DNA from: Ignavibacteriales bacterium
GTDB lineage: Bacteria > Bacteroidota > Ignavibacteria > Ignavibacteriales > Ignavibacteriaceae
Assembly: GCA_015709675.1 (NCBI GenBank)
Contig: CP054182.1
Location: forward strand, 3,699,448 to 3,763,447
Length of the DNA stretch: 64,000 nt
Direction of reading: 5' to 3'
Part shown: in pieces, positions 37,833-47,298 of the stretch
Layout: each line of letters begins with the position of its first letter
How positions within the stretch are numbered: position 1 is the first letter of the stretch
Made by a program: the position numbers and the translations under genes
Notes under the pieces: generated by a model
Told to the model about the DNA's origin: nothing
Seen by the model: only the letters and a program-made list of their open reading frames with translations
Databases searched by the model: none

Positions 37833-40160
37833 TTGACTCTAAGGCGAATTCCCTTTCTCTTCCTGTTCCTCTTCAGTCTGGCAGGGGCTCAGCAGAAACC
37901 ATACGATGTTTCCGGCAGGATTATTGAAGCCGGTTCTGGCGAACCGCTGATCGGTGCCAACGTCCTGATTTATAAGGACAGTACCCGCTCAGATGCTCCG
38001 CTCCGGGGAGCTGCAACCAACAAGTTCGGTTATTACTCCTTCCTCAACCTGCAATCCGGAACGTATTATTTTTTCATCAGCTCTCTCGGTTACGAAACGC
38101 TGATGAAAGTTATCTCTCTTACCGGAACCAACCATTCTCCGAAGCACAATTTTGAACTGCGAAAGCAGGATGTGCAGCTTGATGAGGTTGTGGTTGAGGA
38201 TAAAAAGCGTCTTGACTTCACTACCACGACCAGTACCATAGACGTCTCCCCCGAAATGGTTAAAACGCTCCCCTCCCTCGGAGGAGAAACTGATATTTTC
38301 AGGGCATTGCAGCTTCTGCCCGGAGTTAAGACCGCGTCAGAAATAGCGACCGGTATATACGTCCGGGGCGGGTCGGCTGACCAGAATCTCACTCTGGTTG
38401 ATGGTGTGACAGTATATAATCCTTCTCACCTTGGCGGTTTTGCCTCCACTTTTAACGGTGATGCTGTGCAGGATATCAAACTCATGAAAGGCGCCTTCCC
38501 GGCAGAATACGGCGGAAGGCTTTCCAGTGTTCTTGACGTCACCATGAGAGAAGGAAACAGGGAAAAATTTGTAGGAACAGCAGGACTCAACCTGATTTCG
38601 GGCAGAGTTACCATAGAAGGCCCGCTTTCTGACTCCTCCACCTATATTTTCTCGGCACGGCGGATGTTTCTGGACAAACTTCTCTCTGCATTTCCTGACG
38701 CAGATAATATTCCCCGCTACAACTTTTATGATTTTAACGGCAAGGTGAATTACTATATATCCGATATTGACCGGATATTTGTATCGGGATTTTTCAGCGC
38801 AGACCGTCTTTCGAACCCTCCCGCAAATACCGATATTGACTTTGGTATTGACTGGAGCAATGCAACCACCAACCTTACCTGGACACGGTTTAATTCAGCA
38901 TCAGTCTTCACTAACACATCACTGATGCTCACCAACTATGAGTTTTCTACACTGATAAAAGATAAATTCCCCACTGCCATATCACTTGACTTTTACACAG
39001 GATCAGAAATCACCGATCTCCGGCTGCTCCGTGATATGCAGATTATTCTGGGAGAAAATCACACCATTAAAACCGGCGCTGAAATTATCTATCATGATTT
39101 TTCAACCACCACGAGCGATTATTTTATTGATGAACTGCTGTATAAGGATGGCTACGGAAAATCCATTAAATCTTTTGAAGCCTCCATTTACGCACAGGAC
39201 GAAATAAAGATCGGTGACTTTCTTTCTGCGAACGGCGGTCTCAGGATGTATTACTTCCAGAATGGTCAGTTCCTGCAGTTTGAGCCCCGCGCATCAGTTA
39301 CCTGGTTCTTCCTGGACCGGTTCACGCTCCGGTCTTCATTTTCCATAGCGCATCAGAATCTGCATCTACTTGCACGAAACGATATATTTCTCCCCACAGA
39401 TGTCTGGTATCCTTCAACGGCAAAAATAAGGCCTTCCAAAGCAGTGCAGGGCTCACTTGGTTTTGAAGCAATTTCATATAACAAAAGTTATCTTTTCTCA
39501 ATCGAAGGTTATTATAAAAAGATGACCAATCTGCATGAGTACCGGGATAACGCAACATTTGCCTATGAATCAGACTTCGAAGATCAGATAACCACCGGAT
39601 ATGGCGAGGCATACGGAGTTGAGTTTTTCATCAACAAACGGCTTGGTGCGTTCACCGGATGGATCGGATATACACTTGCCTATACCAAACGGTTCTTTGA
39701 CCGGCTGAACCGCGGCTTACCATTTTATCCCCGTTTTGACAGACGGCATGATATATCCGTTGTTACTTCCTATACGTTTAATGAGAATCTCTCCTTTGGC
39801 GCAACCTGGACCTACAGCACAGGGCAGGCATATTCGCTTCCCGTAGGGCAGTATTCCATGCTCTCGCTCACAAGGGTAAACCCGGCCAAACCTGATATTC
39901 TTTTTGAATACTCAAACCGTGACGGATACCGTCTGCCGCCATTCCACAAACTTGATATCTCAGCTCGTTATATTTACCGTATGGAAGAGAGTGACCTGGA
40001 ATTTTCACTAAGCATTTATAATGCATACAACCGCTATAACGCATTTTCAAAATATATCGGCTATAAACTCAGCTCAGACGGCAAGACAAAAATTCCCGTT
40101 CTGAAACAGTTCACCCTGTTCCCGTTCCTGCCCACGCTCGGAGTTAATTTTACGTTCTGA
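37833..40160 (+). CDS. TonB-dependent outer-membrane receptor with carboxypeptidase-like N-domain
   Basis: The 775-residue protein has a signal peptide (TLRRIPFLFLFLFSLAGA), a CarboxypepD_reg-like domain (residues 22-110, DVSGRIIEAGSGEPLIGANV), a plug domain (about 125-230, with GIYVRGGSADQNLTLVDGVT) and a beta-barrel ending in aromatic LGVNFTF. It imports a ligand across the outer membrane using TonB energy. The best start is a TTG; the nearest ATG upstream (37810) runs into TGA and is out of frame by one base, so either TTG is real or one base is missing. The DUF4249 lipoprotein gene overlaps the stop codon and is its usual partner. Confidence 0.9.
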   Translation: MTLRRIPFLFLFLFSLAGAQQKPYDVSGRIIEAGSGEPLIGANVLIYKDSTRSDAPLRGAATNKFGYYSFLNLQSGTYYFFISSLGYETLMKVISLTGTNHSPKHNFELRKQDVQLDEVVVEDKKRLDFTTTTSTIDVSPEMVKTLPSLGGETDIFRALQLLPGVKTASEIATGIYVRGGSADQNLTLVDGVTVYNPSHLGGFASTFNGDAVQDIKLMKGAFPAEYGGRLSSVLDVTMREGNREKFVGTAGLNLISGRVTIEGPLSDSSTYIFSARRMFLDKLLSAFPDADNIPRYNFYDFNGKVNYYISDIDRIFVSGFFSADRLSNPPANTDIDFGIDWSNATTNLTWTRFNSASVFTNTSLMLTNYEFSTLIKDKFPTAISLDFYTGSEITDLRLLRDMQIILGENHTIKTGAEIIYHDFSTTTSDYFIDELLYKDGYGKSIKSFEASIYAQDEIKIGDFLSANGGLRMYYFQNGQFLQFEPRASVTWFFLDRFTLRSSFSIAHQNLHLLARNDIFLPTDVWYPSTAKIRPSKAVQGSLGFEAISYNKSYLFSIEGYYKKMTNLHEYRDNATFAYESDFEDQITTGYGEAYGVEFFINKRLGAFTGWIGYTLAYTKRFFDRLNRGLPFYPRFDRRHDISVVTSYTFNENLSFGATWTYSTGQAYSLPVGQYSMLSLTRVNPAKPDILFEYSNRDGYRLPPFHKLDISARYIYRMEESDLEFSLSIYNAYNRYNAFSKYIGYKLSSDGKTKIPVLKQFTLFPFLPTLGVNFTF

Positions 40161-40960
40161 TGATGAAGAAATTTTATCTTTTACTTGTCCTGCTCCCATT
40201 ATTTATCTTCTTTTCAGGATGTGAAAACTCCGTTGAAGAAGAGGAGTTCCCTTTTGAGTTCCGCCTGGTAATCCGCGGAATACTTGAGCCCGGCAAAGCC
40301 GCCGCGAATATATATATAGGCCGCACCATGCCCATCTCATCACAGTTTTCGCAGGGATTTGCGAACGTTACCGATGCCGCTGCTGTGATACTCCACAATG
40401 GCACATTCTTTCCTCTCCGTCATACCATTAACGGATTATACCGTAATGATACGCTTATTATCCGTGCAGGCGAAACATATCAGCTTCTGGTACAGTGGGA
40501 GGATAAACTTGCAACCGCAGAAACTACCATCCCCAACAGAGGCATCATAAGCAAGCCGGTTGTTAAAACAGAGATAAACGGGGCAGAATCGAAAAATTTT
40601 GTTGAAACAGCAGTCGCACCTTTCGCGAATGAGGTGTATGCTGCTACCTGGGTTGCATTCAGTATAAGCGGTGCGGTTACACAGGAAGATTCTTCCATTG
40701 CGGCAGTAATGAAACGGGGTGATAACGGACAAATGAAGGTAACTACCAGCCAGGTTCCCTCACCAATCGGAACACAGAACCTCGGTATGCGGATGTTTAT
40801 CTATGATGCCCCCTTTTACGACTACTATTATTCACAGGGTTCAAACAGAACCTCAGACCTGGTGTTCGGCCAGCCGCAGAATAATATCAAGTGGAATGTT
40901 CAGGCAGACGGCATCGGTATGTTCATTGGACGGCGCGATACCCTGCTCAGAATGAATTAA
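40160..40960 (+). CDS. DUF4249 family lipoprotein
   Basis: The 266-residue protein starts with a lipoprotein signal and lipobox FFSGC (Cys21). The mature part has the beta-rich DUF4249 pattern, with LVIRGILEPGKAAANIYIGR and ETYQLLVQWEDKLATAETTIP. Proteins of this family are encoded next to TonB receptors in Bacteroidota and are likely surface or periplasmic partners of the receptor; the biochemical role is unknown. The ATG overlaps the receptor stop by one base, so translation is coupled. Its 3' end overlaps the convergent TerB-like gene by 4 bp. Confidence 0.87.
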   Translation: MMKKFYLLLVLLPLFIFFSGCENSVEEEEFPFEFRLVIRGILEPGKAAANIYIGRTMPISSQFSQGFANVTDAAAVILHNGTFFPLRHTINGLYRNDTLIIRAGETYQLLVQWEDKLATAETTIPNRGIISKPVVKTEINGAESKNFVETAVAPFANEVYAATWVAFSISGAVTQEDSSIAAVMKRGDNGQMKVTTSQVPSPIGTQNLGMRMFIYDAPFYDYYYSQGSNRTSDLVFGQPQNNIKWNVQADGIGMFIGRRDTLLRMN

Positions 40961-41436
40961 AGCAGAAGCCCGAGCTCCCGTCTTACATCTTCCTTTGCAT
41001 TCCCAATCATCCGGTTATCCAGATTAAGCAGGAGCATGATCTTACGGACCATTTCCTGCTCATGGGTATGCAGTTCTTCGTCACTGTAAACCACGCGCCA
41101 GATATCCTTCACCAGTTCAAACTTTTCATCAACATCATAATGCTCGTTTATATATCTGGCAAATGTTTCAAGTCCGTGAGCATCTGTCATCTGCTGTTCT
41201 GAAAGGTGTATCAGATCCTCAACTTCAAATTCATCAAGACTGAAGGTTTTCTGCAGTATCTGCACAATCCGGGCTTTTTCCCCTTCTGAAAAGTCATCAT
41301 CAGATTTTGCCATGCCAAGCAGTATGGCGCAGCTTGCCAGCTGAGTCTGATGGGTACGCTCGAAATCATCTTTCGCTTTCTTAGGTGAAGATGAAGCTAT
41401 TTTTCTGAAAATCGGGAAATCAAAGAACTTTGACAT
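40957..41436 (-). CDS. TerB-like protein, last gene of malQ operon
   Basis: I chose the ATG at 41436 (MSKFFDFPIFRK) because AAGGAG lies 6 bp before it; the open frame extends upstream to 41529, into malQ. The 159-residue protein is all-helical and of the TerB type: acidic motifs in GMAKSDDDFSEGEKARIVQIL and VVYSDEELHTHEQEMVRKIMLLL, the latter ending with a LDNRMIGNAKEDVRREL tail. TerB-like domains bind metal and are linked to stress and envelope functions. It follows malQ by 13 bp. A second TerB-like gene begins the same operon. Confidence 0.83.
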   Translation of the reverse strand: MSKFFDFPIFRKIASSSPKKAKDDFERTHQTQLASCAILLGMAKSDDDFSEGEKARIVQILQKTFSLDEFEVEDLIHLSEQQMTDAHGLETFARYINEHYDVDEKFELVKDIWRVVYSDEELHTHEQEMVRKIMLLLNLDNRMIGNAKEDVRRELGLLL

Positions 41437-41449
41437 GAGCTGCTCCTTG

Positions 41450-42976
41450 TTAATTTGATTTTTTCCGGGCCGGAATTCTTTCGTATAAATGTGACAAATA
41501 ACGGTAATAGTCAGCGAGCCGGTGGTCAATCTGCTCCCATTGAAAGCGCCAGCCCCAATTGCCTGCAGGCCTTCCTGGGAAGTTCATTCTTGCTCCGGTT
41601 CCAAGGTTCAGGATATCCTGCATCGGTATTACCACGGTGTCAGCTACTGAGGCATACGCCAGGCGTATCAGCTTTACACAGATATCGTCACCATAGTAGT
41701 CCAGATAATTCTGAACGGATTTATATATATCGTTTTCGTTATGCTGGTGCCGGGCTGCTTCAAAATATCCGCGTGTGGTGTCGTTATCATGGGAACCTGT
41801 ATATACCACGCAGTTCTTGTCGAAATTGTGGGGCAGGAATTTTGCTTCCATCCCCTTACCGAAAGCAAACTGCAGAATTTTCATCCCGGGAAAGCCGAAC
41901 GTATCGCGCAAATCCTCGACTGTAGGGGTAATAACTCCCAGATCTTCAGCCATAATGGGAACATCACCCAGTTCTTTCAGAACACTCGCAAAAAACTTTT
42001 TACCCGGCGCTTTAACCCATTTTCCGGTTTCGGCAGTCGGGGCATTTCCTGGGATTTCCCAGTATGCATCAAAACCGCGGAAGTGATCTATACGGAGGAT
42101 ATCAACCATTTCAAGGAGATTCCTGATACGGTCCTTCCACCATTTAAATCCGTCTTTTTCCATCACTTTCCATTTATAAAGCGGATTTCCCCAAAGCTGC
42201 CCTGTAGGAGAAAAATAGTCAGGAGGAACACCTGCAACCGTAAGCAGTTTTCCGGTTTCATCCACGGAGAAAAGTTCTTTATTCGCCCAAAGGTCTGAGC
42301 TGTCATAAGCGATAAAAATCGGGAGATCACCGATGATTTTAATGCCCTGTGAGTGAGCGTATTCTCTCAGATTATGCCACTGCTTGTGGAATATATATTG
42401 CACAAATATCTGGTAACGTATTCTTTCCGCAAGTTTTTTCTTCCATGCGGTTACCGCGCTTGGTTTTCTGAGAGCAATATCGGTATCCCAGGTAGTCCAG
42501 AGCGCACCGCCATGATACTCTTTGCATGCCATAAAGAGAGCAAAATCATCAAGCCATTCTTTATGTTTTTTCTCAAATTTTTTCATTTCAGCAGCATCAT
42601 GCGGATCAGGGTTTTCAGTAAACCGCTGATAGGCAACTGAAAGCCAGACTTTCTTCAGTTCAATAATCTGCCCAAAATCTATGGCCACAGGGTTATGGGG
42701 AGGTATATCCTCAACATCTTCTTCCGTGAGATACCCGTCCTTTATAAGCAGATCGGGACTGATAAGAAGCGGATTCCCCGCGAATGCAGAAAAACACTGA
42801 TACGGACTGTCGCCATAGCCGGTCGGCCCCAGAGGAAATACCTGCCAGAGTGACTGCCCTGCATCTTTAAGAAAATCAATAAACTTATACATTTCGGGAC
42901 CAAGGTCACCGATACCGTATTTTCCTGGTACTGACGTCGGATGAAGAAGAATTCCTGCCGATCTCTCAAATTTCAT
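41450..42976 (-). CDS. malQ: 4-alpha-glucanotransferase (amylomaltase, GH77)
   Basis: The 508-residue protein is a complete GH77 enzyme. It has the family N-terminus (SAGILLHPTSVPGKYGIGDLG), the PLGPTGYGDSPYQ loop, nucleophile region ILRIDHFRGF, acid/base region IMAEDLGVITP, and the third acid in YTGSHDNDTTRG. It disproportionates maltodextrins in the cytoplasm, feeding glycogen or maltose metabolism. It sits 20 bp after an outer-membrane barrel gene and 13 bp before a TerB-like gene, in one operon. Together with the secreted amylase at 7.9-11.0 kb it suggests alpha-glucan use. Confidence 0.96.
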   Translation of the reverse strand: MKFERSAGILLHPTSVPGKYGIGDLGPEMYKFIDFLKDAGQSLWQVFPLGPTGYGDSPYQCFSAFAGNPLLISPDLLIKDGYLTEEDVEDIPPHNPVAIDFGQIIELKKVWLSVAYQRFTENPDPHDAAEMKKFEKKHKEWLDDFALFMACKEYHGGALWTTWDTDIALRKPSAVTAWKKKLAERIRYQIFVQYIFHKQWHNLREYAHSQGIKIIGDLPIFIAYDSSDLWANKELFSVDETGKLLTVAGVPPDYFSPTGQLWGNPLYKWKVMEKDGFKWWKDRIRNLLEMVDILRIDHFRGFDAYWEIPGNAPTAETGKWVKAPGKKFFASVLKELGDVPIMAEDLGVITPTVEDLRDTFGFPGMKILQFAFGKGMEAKFLPHNFDKNCVVYTGSHDNDTTRGYFEAARHQHNENDIYKSVQNYLDYYGDDICVKLIRLAYASVADTVVIPMQDILNLGTGARMNFPGRPAGNWGWRFQWEQIDHRLADYYRYLSHLYERIPARKKSN

Positions 42977-42996
42977 ATATATCCTGTAAAGCTCTG

Positions 42997-44280
42997 TTAA
43001 ATATTTGAAATAAGCCGGAATCCGTAAAGCAGATTCTTCTGCGGCACAAAACCAAGCGAAACATTATCATAGGTAAAGCTCCAGCTGTAATTAAGCACAA
43101 ATGCAAGTGCTCCCAGCCCGTAAACATTAGGCAGCAGCGTAATCGGAGCATCAAGGGTTATAACCGTTCTTGTATCAGGCTGCTTAAGCTGATTAATCAG
43201 TCCGGTTACATCCTGGAAAGCTTTTGTTTTAAGCAGCAGCCGGGCGGAAAGCAGTTCCCCTTCCTCACCGAGTAATGTACGCGGAAGGTAGAGTGATACA
43301 GCAGCGTTAAATTCATTCAGATCCATACCGGCATAGTTGGTAAAATAGAAACCCTCTACCGCGAATTTCATTTCTGAGGGGTCTTCATTTTTATAACCGA
43401 TGCTGGCATAAAAATTTGTTCCTCCCGAGGATTTTGGATACTTATCAAACAGCGAATCCGCTTTGTTGAAACCTATTTTTCTGTCCTTTTCATAAAAAGC
43501 ATCAAAAAATCCCCATTCAAAGCCGGGGCCCAAACGCATAAGAGAACCGCTCAGGTTAAAGAAAAAACTTTCCGTACCGAATCTTGCTCCCACCAGACCG
43601 AGCTGACCGTTTCCTCTGCCAAGAATCTGCCCCATGCCCCCAACAACATAGAAATAGTTGTAATCCGCAATTTCAAGTGCTGAATATAATTCCGCGGCAA
43701 ACGCGCCGGCTGATTCTTTGGTGTCTTTATTATTGTCAGGGTTTACGTCATATCCACCGCTTACATTAAGCTTAAAGTTCGCTAAAAACGGAAGATCAAT
43801 TCCCATTGCACCGGTAAATACTTCAGGATTTTCAATGTTGTTGGTCATTGCATTTATGCTGAAACCCTCCACATTTATTCCGGCATACGCACCGCTCTTC
43901 ATATTGTTTTCATCAAGGCGGGTATTATAATTATTTACGATCATTCCGGTGTAGCCCTGAGAATACCCCTCAACAGCGCCGGCCATGATATAGGCAGTAT
44001 TCGTTCCTATATAAGCATATTTGAATGAGTTTCCGAACTTAGTATCAATTTTGCGGATTTCGTTCGTAGAGAGGTTATAGGGGATATTCAGGTCAAACCT
44101 GGTTCCGAAAAACCCTGGGAGCGTTAACTCCGGGGCTACTTTTACATCAAGAAAATTTCCTCCCTCAACCCCTTCAATAGTACGGTACTTTACATCCGTA
44201 TTCAGGTCAAAATCAAAATCCTGGGCAAATGAGGTAAAAGATGAAACAGCAACGAACAGAAGAAGCACAAAACGGGTCAT
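42997..44280 (-). CDS. Predicted outer-membrane beta-barrel protein, unknown ligand
   Basis: The 427-residue protein has a signal peptide (MTRFVLLLFVAVSSFTSFAQ, cleaved after FAQ) and a mature part of alternating polar/hydrophobic strands rich in Gly, Asn and aromatics, ending YGFRLISNI with a C-terminal hydrophobic strand. This pattern fits an outer-membrane beta-barrel. I do not recognise the family. GAGAGG lies just before the ATG. Its place between a TerB-like gene (14 bp) and malQ (20 bp) in one operon makes a porin for maltodextrins possible, but there is no direct evidence. Confidence 0.75.
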   Translation of the reverse strand: MTRFVLLLFVAVSSFTSFAQDFDFDLNTDVKYRTIEGVEGGNFLDVKVAPELTLPGFFGTRFDLNIPYNLSTNEIRKIDTKFGNSFKYAYIGTNTAYIMAGAVEGYSQGYTGMIVNNYNTRLDENNMKSGAYAGINVEGFSINAMTNNIENPEVFTGAMGIDLPFLANFKLNVSGGYDVNPDNNKDTKESAGAFAAELYSALEIADYNYFYVVGGMGQILGRGNGQLGLVGARFGTESFFFNLSGSLMRLGPGFEWGFFDAFYEKDRKIGFNKADSLFDKYPKSSGGTNFYASIGYKNEDPSEMKFAVEGFYFTNYAGMDLNEFNAAVSLYLPRTLLGEEGELLSARLLLKTKAFQDVTGLINQLKQPDTRTVITLDAPITLLPNVYGLGALAFVLNYSWSFTYDNVSLGFVPQKNLLYGFRLISNI

Positions 44281-44294
44281 AATCCTCTCACAGT

Positions 44295-44681
44295 TTAAAG
44301 TTTTACATCAAGACCCCAGGCATTGCTGAGGGTATTAATCAGATTTTTTTCTGCTTCGATAAAGTCATCATCGGCGTTAGCAATGGCAACAAGATCCTTC
44401 AGGAATGATTCCTTAAGATTAACATCCTCCACCTCATAATGGATTTTACCGGCTATCATCTGTACCATTTCCACACGGCTGTCTGCCGTGTCATTATACC
44501 ATCTCATGGTTTCCTCAAGAAAACGGTCAAATTCTGCCTCTGAAAAACCTTCCGCGTATTTCCTCAGTTGCTTCAGAATAGCATTCAGTTCCTTTTCAGA
44601 TAGTTCGGAATCCGTTAAATGGGCGAATGCCAGAAACAGATATCCGATATTTTTGAGATTTTTCCTCTCTTGTAAATTCAT
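44295..44681 (-). CDS. TerB-like protein, first gene of malQ operon
   Basis: The 128-residue helical protein has a TerB-type pattern: YLFLAFAHLTDSELSEKELNAIL near the N-terminus and DLVAIANADDDFIEAEKNLI near the C-terminus, each with the acidic residues that bind metal in the family. An AGGAG sits only 3 bp from the ATG. It heads the operon TerB-like, barrel, malQ, TerB-like. It is clearly different in sequence from the second TerB-like protein, so the pair is not a recent duplication. Confidence 0.8.
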   Translation of the reverse strand: MNLQERKNLKNIGYLFLAFAHLTDSELSEKELNAILKQLRKYAEGFSEAEFDRFLEETMRWYNDTADSRVEMVQMIAGKIHYEVEDVNLKESFLKDLVAIANADDDFIEAEKNLINTLSNAWGLDVKL

Positions 44682-44941
44682 GTACTCCTACTCCTACAAT
44701 ACACTGACCGCCGGATACATTCCGGAAACAGTCTTTTGAACAGATTGAAAATTAATCAAATTTTCTGAAACAAACGTATCCCAATTTCACAAATCAAATG
44801 CCGGTCAAAAAAAGAAAGCGGTTACGTCACAAAGTGAAAAAACGGTTTTCCTGTAAGGGTAAAAAACAGGGTAAAGCCGGTAATCTCTGGTAAATTTCCC
44901 TCTTCTGTTTATATTCACCGGACAGTTTTAACTCTTTATAC

Positions 44942-46081
44942 ATGCAAAACCCTGATACTTTAGAAATTTTCCGGAAATATTTCCCCTATCTGCAGAGCGG
45001 AAAAATCTATTTTAACCACGCTTCGATCAGTCCCCTTTCCACCGAGGTTACCGACCGTGTGGAAGATTACCTTAAAATGAGAAGCGTAACAGATATAGAA
45101 AATTACGAGCAGGTGATGCAGACCACCGCAGCAGTTAAGGAAAATATCGCGTCACTGGTACATACCACCCCCGACCGGATAGCGTTTGTGGATAATACCT
45201 CGAACGGGCTTAATATCCTGGCTCAGGGTATTCAGTGGAAAAACGGTGACCGGATTATCCTTAACGATATCGAATTCCCCTCAAATGTCTATCCCTTCAT
45301 GAACCTCAGGAGCCAGGGGGTTGAAGTTGATTTCGTAAAATCAAAAGACGGCGTTGTATCAGCAGAGGATATTATCAGCAGCATAACACCAAAAACCCGG
45401 CTGGTCTCCATCAGCTATGTTCAGTTCCTGAGCGGGTACCGGGCTGATCTGGCGATGATAGGCGACTATTGCTCCCGCAACAACATCATCTTCTGCGTGG
45501 ACGGCATACAGGGGGTCGGGGCGCTTCAGCTGGACGTACATGCCTGCCATATTGACTTTCTGGCCTGCGGTACCCAGAAATGGATGATGGGACTCATGGG
45601 GCTGGCTTTTGTGTATATATCCGACCGACTGCAGGAAACGCTTCAGCCGAAATATGTGGGATGGATGTCCGTTGAAAATACCTGGGAGCTGCTGAACTAC
45701 GATTTCGTCCTGAAGAAAACTGCGGATGCCTTCCAGAACGGATCATTCAGCGTTATTGGCGTGGCAGGACTTTCCGGAGCTCTTTCCCTTTTTGAGCAGG
45801 CTGGACATAAGTACATCGAGGAAAAAATTCTTGCCAATACCGCGTATTTCACTGAACAGCTTACCGGCTTAGGTTACAAACTCCCAGCGGCCTCCTTTCC
45901 TGACAAACACCGCTCCGGAATTGTAAGCTTCAAAACGGATAAAGCCAAACTGATTTTCACTGAACTTAAAAAAGAAGATATTGTCTGCTCCCTCCGGGAG
46001 GGGATGATCCGCTTTTCCCCCCATTTTTACAACACCCGTGAGGAAATTGACCGGGTCACTGACATCATAAAAAAAATCTGA
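44942..46081 (+). CDS. PLP-dependent class V aminotransferase, cysteine desulfurase-like
   Basis: The 379-residue protein has the fold-type I class V pattern: YFNHASISPLS near the N-terminus, FVDNTSNGLNILAQGI for the cofactor phosphate, CVDGIQGVGALQLDV for the Asp that contacts the PLP nitrogen, and the Schiff-base lysine in ACGTQKWMMG. Relatives include cysteine desulfurases, kynureninases and isopenicillin-N epimerases; the catalytic Cys loop typical of IscS is not seen, so the reaction is uncertain. A lone receiver-domain gene follows 5 bp downstream. Confidence 0.85.
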   Translation: MQNPDTLEIFRKYFPYLQSGKIYFNHASISPLSTEVTDRVEDYLKMRSVTDIENYEQVMQTTAAVKENIASLVHTTPDRIAFVDNTSNGLNILAQGIQWKNGDRIILNDIEFPSNVYPFMNLRSQGVEVDFVKSKDGVVSAEDIISSITPKTRLVSISYVQFLSGYRADLAMIGDYCSRNNIIFCVDGIQGVGALQLDVHACHIDFLACGTQKWMMGLMGLAFVYISDRLQETLQPKYVGWMSVENTWELLNYDFVLKKTADAFQNGSFSVIGVAGLSGALSLFEQAGHKYIEEKILANTAYFTEQLTGLGYKLPAASFPDKHRSGIVSFKTDKAKLIFTELKKEDIVCSLREGMIRFSPHFYNTREEIDRVTDIIKKI

Positions 46082-46086
46082 TATAT

Positions 46087-46449
46087 ATGAAAAAGATTCT
46101 GATTGTTGAAAACGATATATCAAACGCGGAAGTGCTGAAGTGGTTCCTCAAGGGTTCATACGAACTGACTATCGTTCATGACGGTGAAACCGCCATTCAG
46201 ACTGCAGCAGAAAATTTTTATTCGGCGGTACTGATGGATATCAATCTGGGAGGGGGGCTGAACGGTCTTGAAACCGCGCAGCAGATACGGTCACTTTCCG
46301 GATATGAAGCTGTTCCCGTTATAGCCACCACAGCATTTGCCATGCCCAACGAAAAAGAACAATTTCTTAGCGGAGGGTGCACCCATTTTATCGGAAAGCC
46401 GATAGACAAACAAAAGCTGCTGGAATTATTAAACGAAACCGCAGTGTAA
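46087..46449 (+). CDS. Single-domain response regulator
   Basis: The 120-residue protein is a bare receiver domain: acidic pair in VENDIS, phosphoacceptor Asp in LMDINLGGGLNG, Thr in ATTAFA and Lys in IGKPIDK. It has no output domain, so it should work by protein contact, as CheY-like or phosphorelay proteins do. The first acidic position pair is ENDI rather than EDD, still workable for metal binding. It lies 5 bp after the aminotransferase gene; no histidine kinase is in the window. Confidence 0.92.
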   Translation: MKKILIVENDISNAEVLKWFLKGSYELTIVHDGETAIQTAAENFYSAVLMDINLGGGLNGLETAQQIRSLSGYEAVPVIATTAFAMPNEKEQFLSGGCTHFIGKPIDKQKLLELLNETAV

Positions 46450-46463
46450 GTTATATATATCGG

Positions 46464-47237
46464 TCAGAATATCAGCATCCAGAGGACGTAGTCCAGAATA
46501 AGAATCAGCGCTGCGGAAAGCACAAATGAACGGATGGTTGCAAGGCCTACCCCTTCTGCACCGCCGTCCGTCCTCAGTCCGATGTGGCATCCGATCAGAG
46601 ATGTGACCCCGCCAAAAAATACCGTCTTGATTAACCCCGACATAAAATCGTACATACTAAAATAACGCTTGACCGAGGTAAAGAAGACTGCAGGGGATAC
46701 ACCGAGGAAGTAGTCTGCCACAAAATAGGCGCCCACCACTGCTATCACATTCGCGAATATTGCAATAAGAGGCATCATTATAACAGAGGCAACAAACCGG
46801 GGCATAGCAAGATACCGGACCGGACTGATGGCCATGGTTTCAAGAGCGTCAATCTGTTCGGTTACTTTCATAGTACCAAGTTCCGCCGCAATGGATGCAC
46901 CAACACGGCCGGCAATGATAATTCCCGTGAGTACCGGAGCAAGCTCCGTGATAATAGCTCGGCTGGTCGCACCGCCGAGGAATGAGATAGGTGCAATTCC
47001 CTTAAGCTGATACGCCGCCTGCCAGGCAGCAACCGCCCCGGTAAAAACCGCAATAATCAGCACCAGAGGCAGGGAGTTCACTCCGATATGTTCCATCTGG
47101 TAGATAACAAGTTTTCTGCTCCTCGGGATATGGATAAAACTCCTGAAGATGCCGAACAATAACTGAAACACCTGACCAATCTCTGAAAAGAGGTTGATCG
47201 TGATCGATCCGGTTCTGGTAAAAAATCGGGTTAACAA
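46464..47237 (-). CDS. mlaE: MlaE-type ABC transporter permease
   Basis: The 257-residue membrane protein matches MlaE: GVNSLPLVLIIAVFTGAVAAWQ, the ELAPVLTGIIIAGRVGASIAAELGTM core with EQIDALETMAISPVRYL, and a glycine-rich C-terminal region. MlaE moves phospholipids between inner and outer membrane with an ATPase (MlaF) and a solute-binding protein (MlaD), which are not in the window downstream. The start appears to be TTG at 47237: an in-frame stop lies 13 bp before it, AAGGA is well placed, and the next ATG would remove 47 residues. Confidence 0.9.
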   Translation of the reverse strand: MLTRFFTRTGSITINLFSEIGQVFQLLFGIFRSFIHIPRSRKLVIYQMEHIGVNSLPLVLIIAVFTGAVAAWQAAYQLKGIAPISFLGGATSRAIITELAPVLTGIIIAGRVGASIAAELGTMKVTEQIDALETMAISPVRYLAMPRFVASVIMMPLIAIFANVIAVVGAYFVADYFLGVSPAVFFTSVKRYFSMYDFMSGLIKTVFFGGVTSLIGCHIGLRTDGGAEGVGLATIRSFVLSAALILILDYVLWMLIF

Positions 47238-47298
47238 CTTCTTCCTTGTTTAACAATTCACAGTGCAAAAGTAGCACATTTATATTAAATAGAGATTA

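Noticed and set aside
44771-44798. Possible minus-strand promoter TACGTTTG before the TerB-like operon
   Set aside because: The nearest upstream TTTG is only 16 bp away, shorter than the usual 19-20 bp spacing.
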